Part shown: piece after piece, positions 1 through 6,672 of the stretch
Layout of the letters: each line of letters opens with the position of its first letter
Position numbering within the stretch: position 1 is the stretch's first letter
NCBI GenBank assembly: GCA_030145945.1
Contig: JASLDK010000283.1
Coordinates: forward strand, 1-8,576
DNA from: Nocardioides sp.
GTDB lineage: Bacteria > Actinomycetota > Actinomycetes > Propionibacteriales > Nocardioidaceae
Reading direction: 5' to 3'
Length of the DNA: 8,576 nucleotides
The notes under the pieces: model-generated
Told to the model about the DNA's origin: nothing
The model's input: only the letters and a program-made list of their open reading frames with translations
Database searches by the model: none
Position numbers and translations under genes: made by a program

Positions 1-2
1 TA

Positions 3-2087
3 CCGAACCATGTGGGGGTGGAGAGCCCTGCCACCAACGGGTGGTGGTGGGACGTCCTCAAGCACGGTCGGGACTCCCGGTTCGGTCGCTTCTTCGACAA
101 CGACTGGTCCGCGGGACGGGGCAAGGTCCTGCTGCCGGTGCTCGGGGACGACGACCAAGCCGACGACGACCAAGCCGACGACGGCGGTCCGATCGCGAAC
201 CTGCGGATCGGCGAGGGCATGCTCGCCTATCACGACCATCGCTTCCCGATCGCGCCCGGCACCATCGAGGACACCGACGACCCGCAGGTCGTCCACGAGC
301 GTCAGCACTACCGGCTGGTGTCGTGGCGTGCGGCCGACGACGACCTGGACTACCGGCGTTTCTTCGCGGTCAACACCTTGGCCGGCGTCCGGGTGGAGGA
401 CCGGGACGTCTTCGAGGCCAGCCACGTCGAGATCGCTCGGTGGTTCCGCGAGCGCCTGGTGGACGGCCTGCGGGTGGACCACCCCGACGGGCTGCGCCAC
501 CCGGCGGCGTACCTCGACGACCTGGCGGACCTCACCGGCTCGTCGTGGGTGGTCGTGGAGAAGATCCTCGAGCCCGGCGAGGACCTGCCGCCGCGTTGGA
601 ACACCGCCGGCACCACGGGCTATGAGGTGCTGGCGTCGATCGACCGGGTCCTCGTGGACCCTGCCGGCGAGCCGGCCCTCGGCAGCCTCGACGAGCGTCT
701 GCGCGGTGGCGTGCCTGCCTGGTCCGAGCTGGTGCGGACCAACAAGCGACACGTCGCGCAGACCATCCTGCACGCGGAGGTGCGTCGCATCGCCCGCGAG
801 ATCGCGGTCGAGCTCGAGATCGTCCCGGACCGGGCGTGGCGGGAGCCTGTCGAGGAGGCGCTGGTCGAGCTGCTGGCCGCCTTCCCGGTCTATCGCAGCT
901 ATCTGCCCGCCGGGCGCGAGCACCTGCAGCAGGCGGAGCAGGCCGTGCGTGCCGACCGGCCCGACCTCGCCGACGCACTCGACCTGGTGCTCCCGTTGCT
1001 GGAGGACCGCGTCCGTGCGCCCTCACTGCGCTTCCAGCAGACCAGCGGCATGATCATGGCCAAGGGCGTGGAGGACCGGGCGTTCTACCGCTGGTCGCGA
1101 CTGACCTCGCTCAACGAGGTGGGCGCCGACCCGTCGGACTTCGCCATGACGCCCGACGCCTTCCACGCCGCGATGGCGCGACGGCAGAGCATCGCGCCGA
1201 GTGCGATGACGACCCTCAGCACGCACGACACCAAACGCGGTGAGGACGTCCGCGCGCGGATCAGCGTCCTGGCAGAGGATCCGCAGGGTTGGGACGCCAC
1301 GCTCTCGGCCCTGTTCACCGCGGCGCCGGCTCCCGACCCGGGATTCGCGAACCTGCTCTGGCAGGCAGCTGCGGGCGCCTGGCCGATCAGCCGCGAGCGC
1401 CTGCACGGGTACGCCGAGAAGGCGATGCGCGAGGCGGGCGACCGGACGACGTGGACCGAGCCGGACGCGGCGTACGAGGAGGCTGTCCACGCCTGCGTCG
1501 ACGCGGCCTACGACGACCCGGAGGTCGGGGCCCTGCTGGAGGCGGCGGTCGCCCGGATCGCCGGACCGGGCTGGAGCAACGCGCTGTCCGCGAAGCTGCT
1601 CAGCCTGACCGTGCCGGGGATTCCGGACGTCTATCAGGGCAGCGAGCTGTGGGAGCAGAGCCTGGTCGATCCGGACAACCGCCGACCGGTCGACTTCGAT
1701 CTGCGCCGCCGCCTGCTCGCGGAAGCCGCCCCAGGCGGCCAGGCCCGACCCGGGGGTGCCGACGACGACGCCCGCGCCAAGCTGCACGTCGTGCGGACCG
1801 CACTGCGGTTGCGCCGGGACCGGCCCGACCTGTTCGACCGCTACGACCCGCTCTCGGCGACGGGATCGGCGGCCCGCCACCTGCTGGCCTTCGACCGCGG
1901 CGGCGCCGTGACCGTCGTGACCCGCCTCCCGCTCGGCCTCGAACGGTCCGGCGGCTGGGGCGACACCCGGCTGGAGCTGCCCCCGGGGGAGTGGCGCGAC
2001 CTGCTCACCGACCGAGCCGTGACCGCCGACGTCGCCGATGTCCTTCGCGACCTGCCGGTCGCACTGCTGATCCGGGAGGACCGATGA
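3..2087 (+). CDS. treY: Maltooligosyltrehalose synthase (TreY), 5'-truncated by the window edge
   Basis: This GH13 enzyme isomerises the reducing-end alpha-1,4 bond of maltooligosaccharides to alpha-1,1, giving maltooligosyltrehalose in the cytoplasm; it is the first step of the TreY-TreZ trehalose route. The frame is already open at base 3 and begins inside the conserved VPNH motif, followed by NGWWWDVL and FDNDW, so the gene starts to the left. About 694 residues are present, and the family is usually 700-850 aa. Catalytic signatures are intact: the RVDHPDGL nucleophile Asp at 477-479, the VVVEKIL acid/base Glu at 558-560, and the STHDTKR Asp at 1227-1229. The C-terminal PGIPDVYQGSELW motif is also present. 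The GTG at 12 lies inside a core motif and is not a real start. One oddity is a short acidic tandem repeat at 147-182 (see repeat). The stop overlaps the treZ start. The assignment is secure; the missing N-terminus and any upstream treX cannot be seen. Confidence 0.96.
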   Translation, partial: PNHVGVESPATNGWWWDVLKHGRDSRFGRFFDNDWSAGRGKVLLPVLGDDDQADDDQADDGGPIANLRIGEGMLAYHDHRFPIAPGTIEDTDDPQVVHERQHYRLVSWRAADDDLDYRRFFAVNTLAGVRVEDRDVFEASHVEIARWFRERLVDGLRVDHPDGLRHPAAYLDDLADLTGSSWVVVEKILEPGEDLPPRWNTAGTTGYEVLASIDRVLVDPAGEPALGSLDERLRGGVPAWSELVRTNKRHVAQTILHAEVRRIAREIAVELEIVPDRAWREPVEEALVELLAAFPVYRSYLPAGREHLQQAEQAVRADRPDLADALDLVLPLLEDRVRAPSLRFQQTSGMIMAKGVEDRAFYRWSRLTSLNEVGADPSDFAMTPDAFHAAMARRQSIAPSAMTTLSTHDTKRGEDVRARISVLAEDPQGWDATLSALFTAAPAPDPGFANLLWQAAAGAWPISRERLHGYAEKAMREAGDRTTWTEPDAAYEEAVHACVDAAYDDPEVGALLEAAVARIAGPGWSNALSAKLLSLTVPGIPDVYQGSELWEQSLVDPDNRRPVDFDLRRRLLAEAAPGGQARPGGADDDARAKLHVVRTALRLRRDRPDLFDRYDPLSATGSAARHLLAFDRGGAVTVVTRLPLGLERSGGWGDTRLELPPGEWRDLLTDRAVTADVADVLRDLPVALLIREDR
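147..182 (+). repeat. In-frame 15-bp tandem repeat in treY encoding an acidic DDDQA insert
   Basis: Two perfect copies of a 15-base unit (147-161 and 162-176) and a 6-base partial copy (177-182) encode DDDQA-DDDQA-DD. The repeat lies between the KVLLPVLG and LRIGEGMLAYHDHRF motifs of TreY, where I recall homologues having only a short variable loop. It keeps the frame and looks like slippage expansion in a surface loop. Confidence 0.85.
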
Positions 2088-3805
2088 TCTTCGAGGTGTG
2101 GGCGCCGCGCGCCGAGCGGGTGCGGCTGGTGCGCAGCGACGAGGTGGTCACGATGGCTGCCGGCGCGGACGGCTGGTGGAGCGTCGACGGCGGACCGGTG
2201 GCGGACGCGACCCGCTACGGCTTCCTGCTCGACGACGACGACCAGCCATTGCCCGACCCACGGTCCCGACGCCAGCCCGACGGCGTCCACGGCCTGTCCG
2301 CGACCTTCGACGCGAGCAGACATCAGTGGGGCGACGGAGGCTGGACCGGGCGACAGCTCGCGGGCGCGCTCATCTATGAGCTGCATGTCGGCACCTTCAC
2401 CCCCGAGGGCACCCTGGACACCATCGCCACGCGACTGGACCACCTGGTCGACCTGGGCGTCGACTTCGTCGAGCTGATGCCGGTCAATGCGTTCAACGGC
2501 GTGCACAACTGGGGCTATGACGGCGTCCTGTGGTCCGCGGTGCACGAGCCGTACGGCGGCCCGGCGGCGTACCAACGCCTGGTCGATGCCTGCCACCAGC
2601 GCGGCATCGGCGTGATCCAGGACGTTGTCTACAACCATCTCGGCCCTTCTGGGAACTACCTGCCGCGCTTCGGTCCCTATCTCAAACACGGCCGCAACAC
2701 GTGGGGCGACCTGGTGAACCTCGACGGCGAGGGATCGGCCGAGGTGCGCCGCTACATCCTGGACAACGCCGCGATGTGGCTGCGTGACTTCCACGTGGAC
2801 GGCCTGCGCCTTGACGCCGTCCATGCCCTCGCCGACGAGTCCGAGGTCCACCTGCTGGAGGAGCTGGCGATCGAGGTCGCTGCACTCTCCGCCCACCTGG
2901 GGCGGCCGTTGACCCTGATCGCCGAGTCCGACCTCAACGACACCCGGTTGGTCACACCTCGTGAGGCCGGTGGATTCGGGCTGGACGCGCAGTGGAGCGA
3001 CGACTTCCACCACGCTGTCCACGTCGCACTGACGGGGGAGACCGACGGCTACTACGCCGACTTCGAGCCGCTGGGAGCTCTCGCGAAGGTGCTCGACCGC
3101 GGCTTCTTCCACGACGGCACCTTCTCCAGCTTCCGTGGGCGCGATCACGGTCGGCCGGTCGACACCGACCGGATGCCCGCGTGGCGGCTCACCGTGTGCG
3201 CCCAGAACCACGACCAGATCGGCAACCGGGCCCGCGGCGATCGGATCTGTGAGCAGCTGGATGACGAGCGGCTGCTCTGCGCTGTCCTGCTCACCTTGAC
3301 TTCGCCGTTCACGCCGATGCTCTTCCAGGGCGAGGAGTGGGCGGCGAGCGCGCCCTTCGCCTTCTTCACCTCCCACCCGGAGCCGGAGCTGGCCACCGCG
3401 ACGGCACAGGGGCGACTGGCCGAGTTCGAGCGGATGGGGTGGAACCGCGACGAGGTGCTCGATCCGCAGGAGCCGTCCACCTTCGAGCGCAGCCGCCTCG
3501 ACTGGTCCGAGATCGACCACGAACAGCACGCGCGGGTGCTCGCGGGATATCGGCGGCTCGCAGGTCTGCGCCGCGAACACGCCGCCCTGACCGACCCCCG
3601 CTTCGGCACCGCGACGGTGGACGAGGAACAGCGGCATCTCACGCTCGACCGCGGCGAGGTGGCGGTCCACCTCAATCTCGGGGTGCGTGCCTGGAAGATC
3701 CCTGCAGGAGAGGTGCTGTTCAGCACCACGGAGCGTGTGGCCTCCGGTCACTGCTCCGGGCCGGTGACGATCCCGCCCGGCAACGGTGTCCTGGTGCGAC
3801 GCTGA
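2084..3805 (+). CDS. treZ: Malto-oligosyltrehalose trehalohydrolase (TreZ)
   Basis: This 573-aa cytoplasmic GH13 hydrolase cleaves the alpha-1,4 bond next to the terminal trehalose unit of maltooligosyltrehalose and releases free trehalose. An N-terminal beta-sandwich (about 1-90, opening IFEVWAPRAERVRLV) precedes the TIM barrel (about 95-480), which carries VYNHLGPSGNYL. Catalytic residues are Asp244 in GLRLDAVHAL, Glu281 in LIAESDLND, and the NHDQIGN Asp377. PFTPMLFQGEEWAAS follows, then a small C-terminal beta domain. Length is normal for the family. The frame stays open far upstream of the start, but that part is a shadow of treY. ATG 2084 is chosen because the protein begins there like its family, GGGAGGA lies just upstream, and it forms an ATGA overlap with the treY stop, which implies translational coupling in one operon. 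Assignment is very secure. Confidence 0.97.
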   Translation: MIFEVWAPRAERVRLVRSDEVVTMAAGADGWWSVDGGPVADATRYGFLLDDDDQPLPDPRSRRQPDGVHGLSATFDASRHQWGDGGWTGRQLAGALIYELHVGTFTPEGTLDTIATRLDHLVDLGVDFVELMPVNAFNGVHNWGYDGVLWSAVHEPYGGPAAYQRLVDACHQRGIGVIQDVVYNHLGPSGNYLPRFGPYLKHGRNTWGDLVNLDGEGSAEVRRYILDNAAMWLRDFHVDGLRLDAVHALADESEVHLLEELAIEVAALSAHLGRPLTLIAESDLNDTRLVTPREAGGFGLDAQWSDDFHHAVHVALTGETDGYYADFEPLGALAKVLDRGFFHDGTFSSFRGRDHGRPVDTDRMPAWRLTVCAQNHDQIGNRARGDRICEQLDDERLLCAVLLTLTSPFTPMLFQGEEWAASAPFAFFTSHPEPELATATAQGRLAEFERMGWNRDEVLDPQEPSTFERSRLDWSEIDHEQHARVLAGYRRLAGLRREHAALTDPRFGTATVDEEQRHLTLDRGEVAVHLNLGVRAWKIPAGEVLFSTTERVASGHCSGPVTIPPGNGVLVRR

Positions 3806-3808
3806 CCG

Positions 3809-3889
3809 GGTGACGTCGCACCACTGCGTGTGCGGCCATGCCAGCCAACCGCGCCCGCCGCGGGGGCGACGACACGAGGTGCCGTCACC
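3809..3889. repeat. Inverted repeat with nested hairpins between treZ and the GPGG gene
   Basis: GGTGACG (3809-3815) plus GCACC (3818-3822) pairs with GGTGC (3878-3882) plus CGTCACC (3883-3889), giving a 7+5-bp stem with a 2-base bulge. The loop contains a smaller CGCCC/GGGCG hairpin (3852-3868). The structure starts a few bases after the treZ stop and covers most of the 111-base gap between two convergent genes, so it may end treZ transcription. No U-tract follows, as is usual in high-GC actinobacteria. Confidence 0.4.
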
Positions 3890-3900
3890 GCCGCGGCGGT
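3887..3900. terminator. GC-rich palindrome in the convergent treZ/GPGG-gene gap
   Basis: ACCGCCGCGGCGGT is a perfect 14-base palindrome. It lies 17 bases past the stop of the minus-strand GPGG gene and about 80 bases after treZ. It could form a tight hairpin on either strand and so act as a two-way terminator. It competes with the larger inverted repeat next to it. The assignment rests on position and symmetry alone. Confidence 0.25.
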
Positions 3901-3916
3901 AGGTCGCGTTCAGGCG

Positions 3917-4063
3917 CTATTTGGTGAAGATGCTCACGCCGCCCGGTCCGACCAGCAGGCCCACGATGATGAGGACGATGCCCCACAGCGCTTGCCCACG
4001 AATGATGGCCGCGATTCCGAAGACGACCAGGATGACGGCGAGGATCCACAGAAGCAGTGCCAT
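3917..4063 (-). CDS. 48-aa GPGG-motif small membrane protein
   Basis: This 48-residue hydrophobic protein begins MALLLWILAVILVVFG and ends VGPGGVSIFTK. It has two likely membrane helices, about residues 2-20 and 26-39, separated by a short polar turn (RGQ). A conserved-looking GPGG sits at 39-42. It resembles the GPGG-type small membrane proteins common in actinobacteria, whose function is unknown to me. Start: the ATG at 4063-4061 is preceded by an AAAGGTGG Shine-Dalgarno at good spacing, so a real gene is likely despite its size. It lies 135 bases downstream of csbD on the same strand with a hairpin between, so it could be read partly from the csbD promoter. It converges with treZ. Family placement is by recall of the motif. 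Confidence 0.8.
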   Translation of the reverse strand: MALLLWILAVILVVFGIAAIIRGQALWGIVLIIVGLLVGPGGVSIFTK

Positions 4064-4172
4064 GGGGGACCACCTTTCACATGCGTTGCTCCGTCCTTCG
4101 GGGCAACGGAGGTTGAGATCGTCAGGTGCCCGACGGCCCCCGATCCATACGTCCCCATCCGGTGTCGCGGAT

Positions 4173-4189
4173 CTGGGAGCGCATCCCAG
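4173..4189 (-). terminator. Hairpin downstream of the csbD-like gene
   Basis: CTGGGA (4173-4178) and TCCCAG (4184-4189) form a 6-bp stem with a 5-base loop. The hairpin starts 10 bases past the csbD-like stop on the minus strand. No U-run follows. It may end or attenuate transcription between csbD and the GPGG gene. Confidence 0.45.
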
Positions 4190-4198
4190 GCCGGGACA

Positions 4199-4372
4199 TC
4201 AGGACTTGAACGCGTCCTTGACCTTGTCGCCGGCCTGCTTGAGGTCGGCCTTGGCCTGGTCGACGCGGCCTTCGTTCTCCATGGACTCGTCGTCGGTCGC
4301 CTTGCCGGCGGTCTCCTTGACCTTGCCCTTCGCCTCTTCCGCCACGTGCTTCATCTTGTCGCCCATCGTCAT
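4199..4372 (-). CDS. CsbD-like stress protein, 57 aa
   Basis: This is a small, highly charged, helix-forming protein of the CsbD family (named for a SigB-controlled Bacillus subtilis protein; biochemical role unknown). The signature is in AEEAKGKVKETAGKATDD (residues 11-28), followed by EGRVDQAKADLKQAGDKVKDAF. The family's usual Lys/Ala/Gly periodicity is clear, and there is no signal peptide or membrane segment. Start: the ATG at 4372-4370 follows a strong AAGGAGAGGAG Shine-Dalgarno with 6-base spacing. A longer frame reaching 4459 has no such support and would begin upstream of the predicted promoter. A GAGT-N15-GGGTAC promoter lies about 45 bases upstream and suggests SigB/SigF-type stress control, as expected for CsbD. 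The family call is firm; the cellular role is not known. Confidence 0.9.
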   Translation of the reverse strand: MTMGDKMKHVAEEAKGKVKETAGKATDDESMENEGRVDQAKADLKQAGDKVKDAFKS

Positions 4373-4417
4373 GATCGGCTCCTCTCCTTGGGGGTTGCGT
4401 TGGTGTGCTTCCGACCG

Positions 4418-4442
4418 GTACCCACCGACGTCCGATCCACTC
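4418..4442 (-). promoter_or_regulatory. Candidate SigB/SigF-type promoter for the csbD-like gene
   Basis: Read on the minus strand, GAGT (4442-4439), 15 bases, then GGGTAC (4423-4418). This fits the Streptomyces SigB consensus GNNT-N14-16-GGGTAC/T as I recall it. A start site near 4411 would give a leader of about 40 bases ending in the strong csbD ribosome site. Confidence 0.6.
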
Positions 4443-4477
4443 GGGCCCCTGTGGTCCACCGAAGGGATGGGGCGGCC

Positions 4478-4502
4478 GTATGCCGAAGGCCCCGGTGGGT
4501 AC
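4478..4502 (+). promoter_or_regulatory. Candidate SigB/SigF-type promoter for the 57-aa membrane protein operon
   Basis: GTAT (4478-4481), 15 bases, then GGGTAC (4497-4502). It shares the longer string CGGTGGGTAC with the divergent csbD promoter. A start site near 4509 would leave a leader of roughly 77 bases, which carries direct repeats. Confidence 0.5.
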
Positions 4503-4517
4503 GGCCACGGGTGCAGT

Positions 4518-4568
4518 CAGATGACCCAGGACGGGTCGACCGGACAAGGTCAACCCGACAGATGACCC
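4518..4568 (+). repeat. Two 10-bp direct repeats in the leader of the 57-aa membrane protein gene
   Basis: CAGATGACCC occurs perfectly at 4518-4527 and 4559-4568, 41 bases apart. Between them is a second pair, GGTCGACC (4534-4541) and GGTCAACC (4548-4555). All lie between the predicted promoter and the ribosome site. They could be protein-binding sites or part of a leader structure; no known operator is recognised. Confidence 0.6.
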
Positions 4569-4585
4569 CGGGAAGGGGACAAGTC

Positions 4586-4759
4586 ATGAGTGTGTGGATC
4601 TACGTGGTCGCCGCTGTCGTGCTGGCGCTGGTCTTCGGCGGCGTGTGGTTGCTCGACGCCCGCCGCGCGGAGAAGGTCAGCCACGACCCCGAACGCCAGG
4701 AAGAGCCCGGGACGGCACGCGAGGGATTCCCCGTGCGAGACCCCGAGGACCGCATCTGA
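4586..4759 (+). CDS. Small single-span membrane protein, 57 aa, function unknown
   Basis: The 57-aa product has one N-terminal membrane helix (about residues 4-23, WIYVVAAVVLALVFGGVWLL). The LDARRAEK that follows is positively charged, so the tail is probably cytoplasmic. The remaining 30 residues are polar, acidic and proline-containing (VSHDPERQEEPGTAREGF), and likely disordered. Start: the ATG at 4586 follows GGAAGGGGAC at normal spacing. The open frame extends far upstream to 3830, but that part lacks hydrophobic or family character and crosses the csbD region. The gene lies 24 bases before the Rho_N-type gene, so the two are probably one operon behind the GTAT-N15-GGGTAC promoter. I recognise no named family; resemblance to other actinobacterial small membrane proteins is generic. 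Confidence 0.75.
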   Translation: MSVWIYVVAAVVLALVFGGVWLLDARRAEKVSHDPERQEEPGTAREGFPVRDPEDRI

Positions 4760-4783
4760 GCCGTACGACGAGAGGAGAGCGCC

Positions 4784-5056
4784 ATGCCCGGAGCGAAGAA
4801 GCCCGGACCCAGCGTCAAGGATCCCGAGCTCTATGAGGAGTTGCGGGATGACGGCGCCAGCAAGGAGAAGGCCGCGCGGATCGCGAATGCCGCAGCCAAC
4901 ACGTCACGATCCAGGGTGGGTCGCAAGGGCGGTGAGTCCGGGTCGTACGACGACTGGACCGTCGACGACCTGCACCAGCGTGCCCGCGAGATCGGGATCG
5001 AGGGCCGGTCGCGGATGAACAAGGCCGAGTTGATCGACGCACTTCGCTCGCACTGA
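4784..5056 (+). CDS. 90-aa protein: KDPELYEEL / SKEKAARIAN N-terminal motif plus Rho_N/SAP-like C-terminus
   Basis: The basic 90-aa protein has two parts. Residues 8-35 carry GPSVKDPELYEELRDDGASKEKAARIAN (shown here as the blocks GPSVKDPELYEEL and SKEKAARIAN), a motif of small uncharacterised actinobacterial proteins, possibly DUF7218. Residues 57-90 form a helix-extended loop-helix of the Rho_N/SAP type: WTVDDLHQRAREIGIEG, then RSRMNKAELIDAL. Such motifs bind nucleic acids in the transcription terminator Rho and in SAP proteins, so DNA or RNA binding is an inference, and this protein has no ATPase domain. A Gly/Ser-rich basic linker joins the halves. Start: the ATG at 4784 follows GAGAGGAGAG at good spacing. 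It is second in an operon with the 57-aa membrane protein. The hemerythrin protein nearby ends in a related motif. The domain call is good; the function is unknown. Confidence 0.85.
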   Translation: MPGAKKPGPSVKDPELYEELRDDGASKEKAARIANAAANTSRSRVGRKGGESGSYDDWTVDDLHQRAREIGIEGRSRMNKAELIDALRSH

Positions 5057-5082
5057 GCCGGGACCGGCTGAGCGCTCGCCCT

Positions 5083-6546
5083 TCACTGCCCGGGTCTGCA
5101 AGGGACCCGGGCATCGCGCGTTGCCGGACCCTCCAGCACCTCGCCGCTCTCCGCGAAGCGCGAACCGTGCAGCGGGCAGTCCCAGGTCTGTTCGGCCGAG
5201 TTCCAGCTCAGGATCCCGCCGAGATGGGGACAGATGCCCCGACCGCACGCGAGGTCGGTGCGGCTCGGAGCGGGACGGGTGCCGCGCAGGGTGCCCGCCA
5301 CGTCGTGCGCCAGCCGAAGGCCGGTGGCGGCATTCGTCAGCGCTCGGCGTACCGGTCGGTGATGGGGGGTGAGATAGCGACGCGAGTGTCCCAGCGACTT
5401 GACCCCGAGGATGTCGTCGGCGATCGCCAGCGCGGCCGCGGGTGCATTGGTCAGGCCCCACTTGTCGAAACCGGTCGCGACGCGCACCCGGCGATGGGCG
5501 TCGGTCCGGCCGACCAGCGGCAGGCCTGCGGTGGTGCCGTGGTCCTGCGCGGACCAGGCCGCGATCTCGTCGGCCTCCGGGAAGTGGGTGGCGGTCCACC
5601 GTCGCAGGGTGTCGAGGCGTGCGGTCTCGTCGCTGACCCGACCGACCAGATGCTCCTCACCCCCGACCAGCAGGACCGGTTCGCCGTCGGGGCCGCTCGC
5701 TGATCGCAGCGATCGGGTGTGCCCGCCGATGGACAGCACCATGTCCCGCGGGGGCTCGGGATGGCGCAGGGCGAGCAGATAGCTGCGCACCGGCTTCAAG
5801 CGGGTGAAGGCCAGCATGTCGCCGATCACCGGCGCTGCACTGGTCACGGTGACCGTGTCGGCGCGGACACGACGTCCGTCGGCCAGGACGACCTTCGGCC
5901 CACCGGACCGGTCGAGGTCGCGCACGCGAGCACCGCACACCACCAGGCCGCCTGCCCGCCGTACTGCCGCGGTCAGGGCATCCACCAGCATCACCGGGTC
6001 GATCTGGAACTGCCCCGGCAATCGGGTCGCCGACGCAGCCGGAATGCCGGGCAGCTCATCGGCCCACTGCATGGGAAGGCCCAGGGAACGGGCCACCAGG
6101 TGCTCCCGTGCGACGCGCGAGCAGTCCGACGATCTGTCGACGGTCGTGACCGCGGCACGCTGCTCCAGGGCGACCCCGTTGGTGTCACAGAACTCCGCCA
6201 GCCAAGCCTGACCGCGTCGGTTGACCTCGAGATAGCGCTGCGCCACCTCGAGGGAGTGGGACTCGGCGATCGACGAGAGACGTGCGCCCTGCAGCAGGCT
6301 CACCTTGCCCGTCGTACGGCCGGTCGCGCCCGCTCCCGGCGTCAACGCCTCCAGCACACAGACCGTCCGGCCTGCCTGGGCGAGCAGCAGAGCAGTCGTG
6401 AGACCGGTGATCCCGGCGCCGACGACGACGTCCTCGCATCGGTCCGGCAGCGCGTCGGAGGAGCTGGTCCGTGGTCGACCCCAGAAGGGATCCGTGGCGT
6501 GAGTGCCGAGAGTGTTGCCGAGGGTGGAACGGGGTGATGTCTTCAA
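5083..6546 (-). CDS. FAD-dependent oxidoreductase with C-terminal Rieske [2Fe-2S] domain
   Basis: The 487-aa flavoprotein has a DadA-like FAD/NAD(P)-binding fold and a Rieske tail. VVVGAGITGLTTAL gives the dinucleotide-binding GxGxxG at 43-48, with the ribose-binding Glu at 66 in VCVLEA. GAGATGRTTGKVSLLQG and GQAWLAEF are typical of this subfamily. The C-terminal domain has complete cluster ligands: Cys439-x-His441 and Cys457-x-x-His460, with 15 residues between the pairs. It probably oxidises a C-N or C-C bond of a small substrate and passes electrons through the cluster; the substrate is unknown. Start: TTG at 6546 is chosen because AGGTGGG lies 9 bases upstream and homologues have only a short lead before the FAD motif. 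An in-frame ATG at 6633 adds 29 basic, low-complexity residues without a good ribosome site. It is divergent from the hemerythrin gene and ends inside a terminator hairpin. Confidence 0.9.
   Translation of the reverse strand: MKTSPRSTLGNTLGTHATDPFWGRPRTSSSDALPDRCEDVVVGAGITGLTTALLLAQAGRTVCVLEALTPGAGATGRTTGKVSLLQGARLSSIAESHSLEVAQRYLEVNRRGQAWLAEFCDTNGVALEQRAAVTTVDRSSDCSRVAREHLVARSLGLPMQWADELPGIPAASATRLPGQFQIDPVMLVDALTAAVRRAGGLVVCGARVRDLDRSGGPKVVLADGRRVRADTVTVTSAAPVIGDMLAFTRLKPVRSYLLALRHPEPPRDMVLSIGGHTRSLRSASGPDGEPVLLVGGEEHLVGRVSDETARLDTLRRWTATHFPEADEIAAWSAQDHGTTAGLPLVGRTDAHRRVRVATGFDKWGLTNAPAAALAIADDILGVKSLGHSRRYLTPHHRPVRRALTNAATGLRLAHDVAGTLRGTRPAPSRTDLACGRGICPHLGGILSWNSAEQTWDCPLHGSRFAESGEVLEGPATRDARVPCRPGQ
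5088..5112. terminator. 9-bp perfect hairpin at the convergent gene ends
   Basis: GCCCGGGTC (5088-5096), a 7-base loop, then GACCCGGGC (5104-5112). It begins 31 bases after the stop of the 90-aa gene, a good position for a terminator of the plus-strand operon. On the minus strand it lies inside the last codons of the FAD/Rieske gene, ending just before its stop, so translation there would compete with folding. No U-tract is visible. Confidence 0.65.
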
Positions 6547-6551
6547 GGTCA

Positions 6552-6596
6552 GGAACCCACCTGATCGGGTACGTCGGTTCCGCCCGTGGGGGAACC
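6552..6596. promoter_or_regulatory. Cluster of three GGAACC/GGTTCC hexamers between divergent genes
   Basis: GGAACC occurs at 6552-6557 and 6591-6596 and inverted as GGTTCC at 6576-6581. The last two form a 6-bp dyad with a 9-base gap. The region lies between the divergent FAD/Rieske and hemerythrin genes, so it may be an operator. GGAAC is also the -35 core of many ECF sigma promoters, and CGTC follows the first copy after 14 bases (6572-6575). Both readings are tentative. Confidence 0.3.
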
Positions 6597-6672
6597 CGTG
6601 CGGCTCCCCAGTACCCCGATGTCGGCGCAGCATGAGGGACGCAGCGAACGATCCTGTTGCGACGAACGAGGG

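Noticed and set aside
147..182. Short tandem repeat as a CRISPR fragment
   Set aside because: The units are adjacent with no spacers, 15 bases long and in frame in treY.
10..1053. Thr/Arg/Ser-rich plus-strand frame at the left edge
   Set aside because: It overlaps treY in a different frame and has shadow-like low-complexity composition.
1023..1880. Minus-strand frame of 285 codons opposite treY
   Set aside because: Shadow frame: no motifs, and treY is well supported across the same bases.
1289..2083. Upstream in-frame extension of treZ
   Set aside because: It lies inside treY in another frame and is Arg/Gly/Pro-rich with no family similarity; TreZ proteins begin at the 2084 sequence.
1841..3751. 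Open frame of 636 codons on the minus strand opposite treZ
   Set aside because: It is a GC-bias shadow of treZ: no recognisable motifs, composition rich in Val/Arg/Gly/Gln, and treZ has full catalytic signatures.
3830..4585. Upstream extension of the 57-aa membrane protein frame
   Set aside because: It runs antisense through the GPGG and csbD-like genes, and a good ribosome site sits at 4586.
6567..6617. Two further GGGTAC sites (6567-6572 plus, 6616-6611 minus) as SigB-like promoters
   Set aside because: Neither has GNNT at 14-16 bases upstream, so they were not called.
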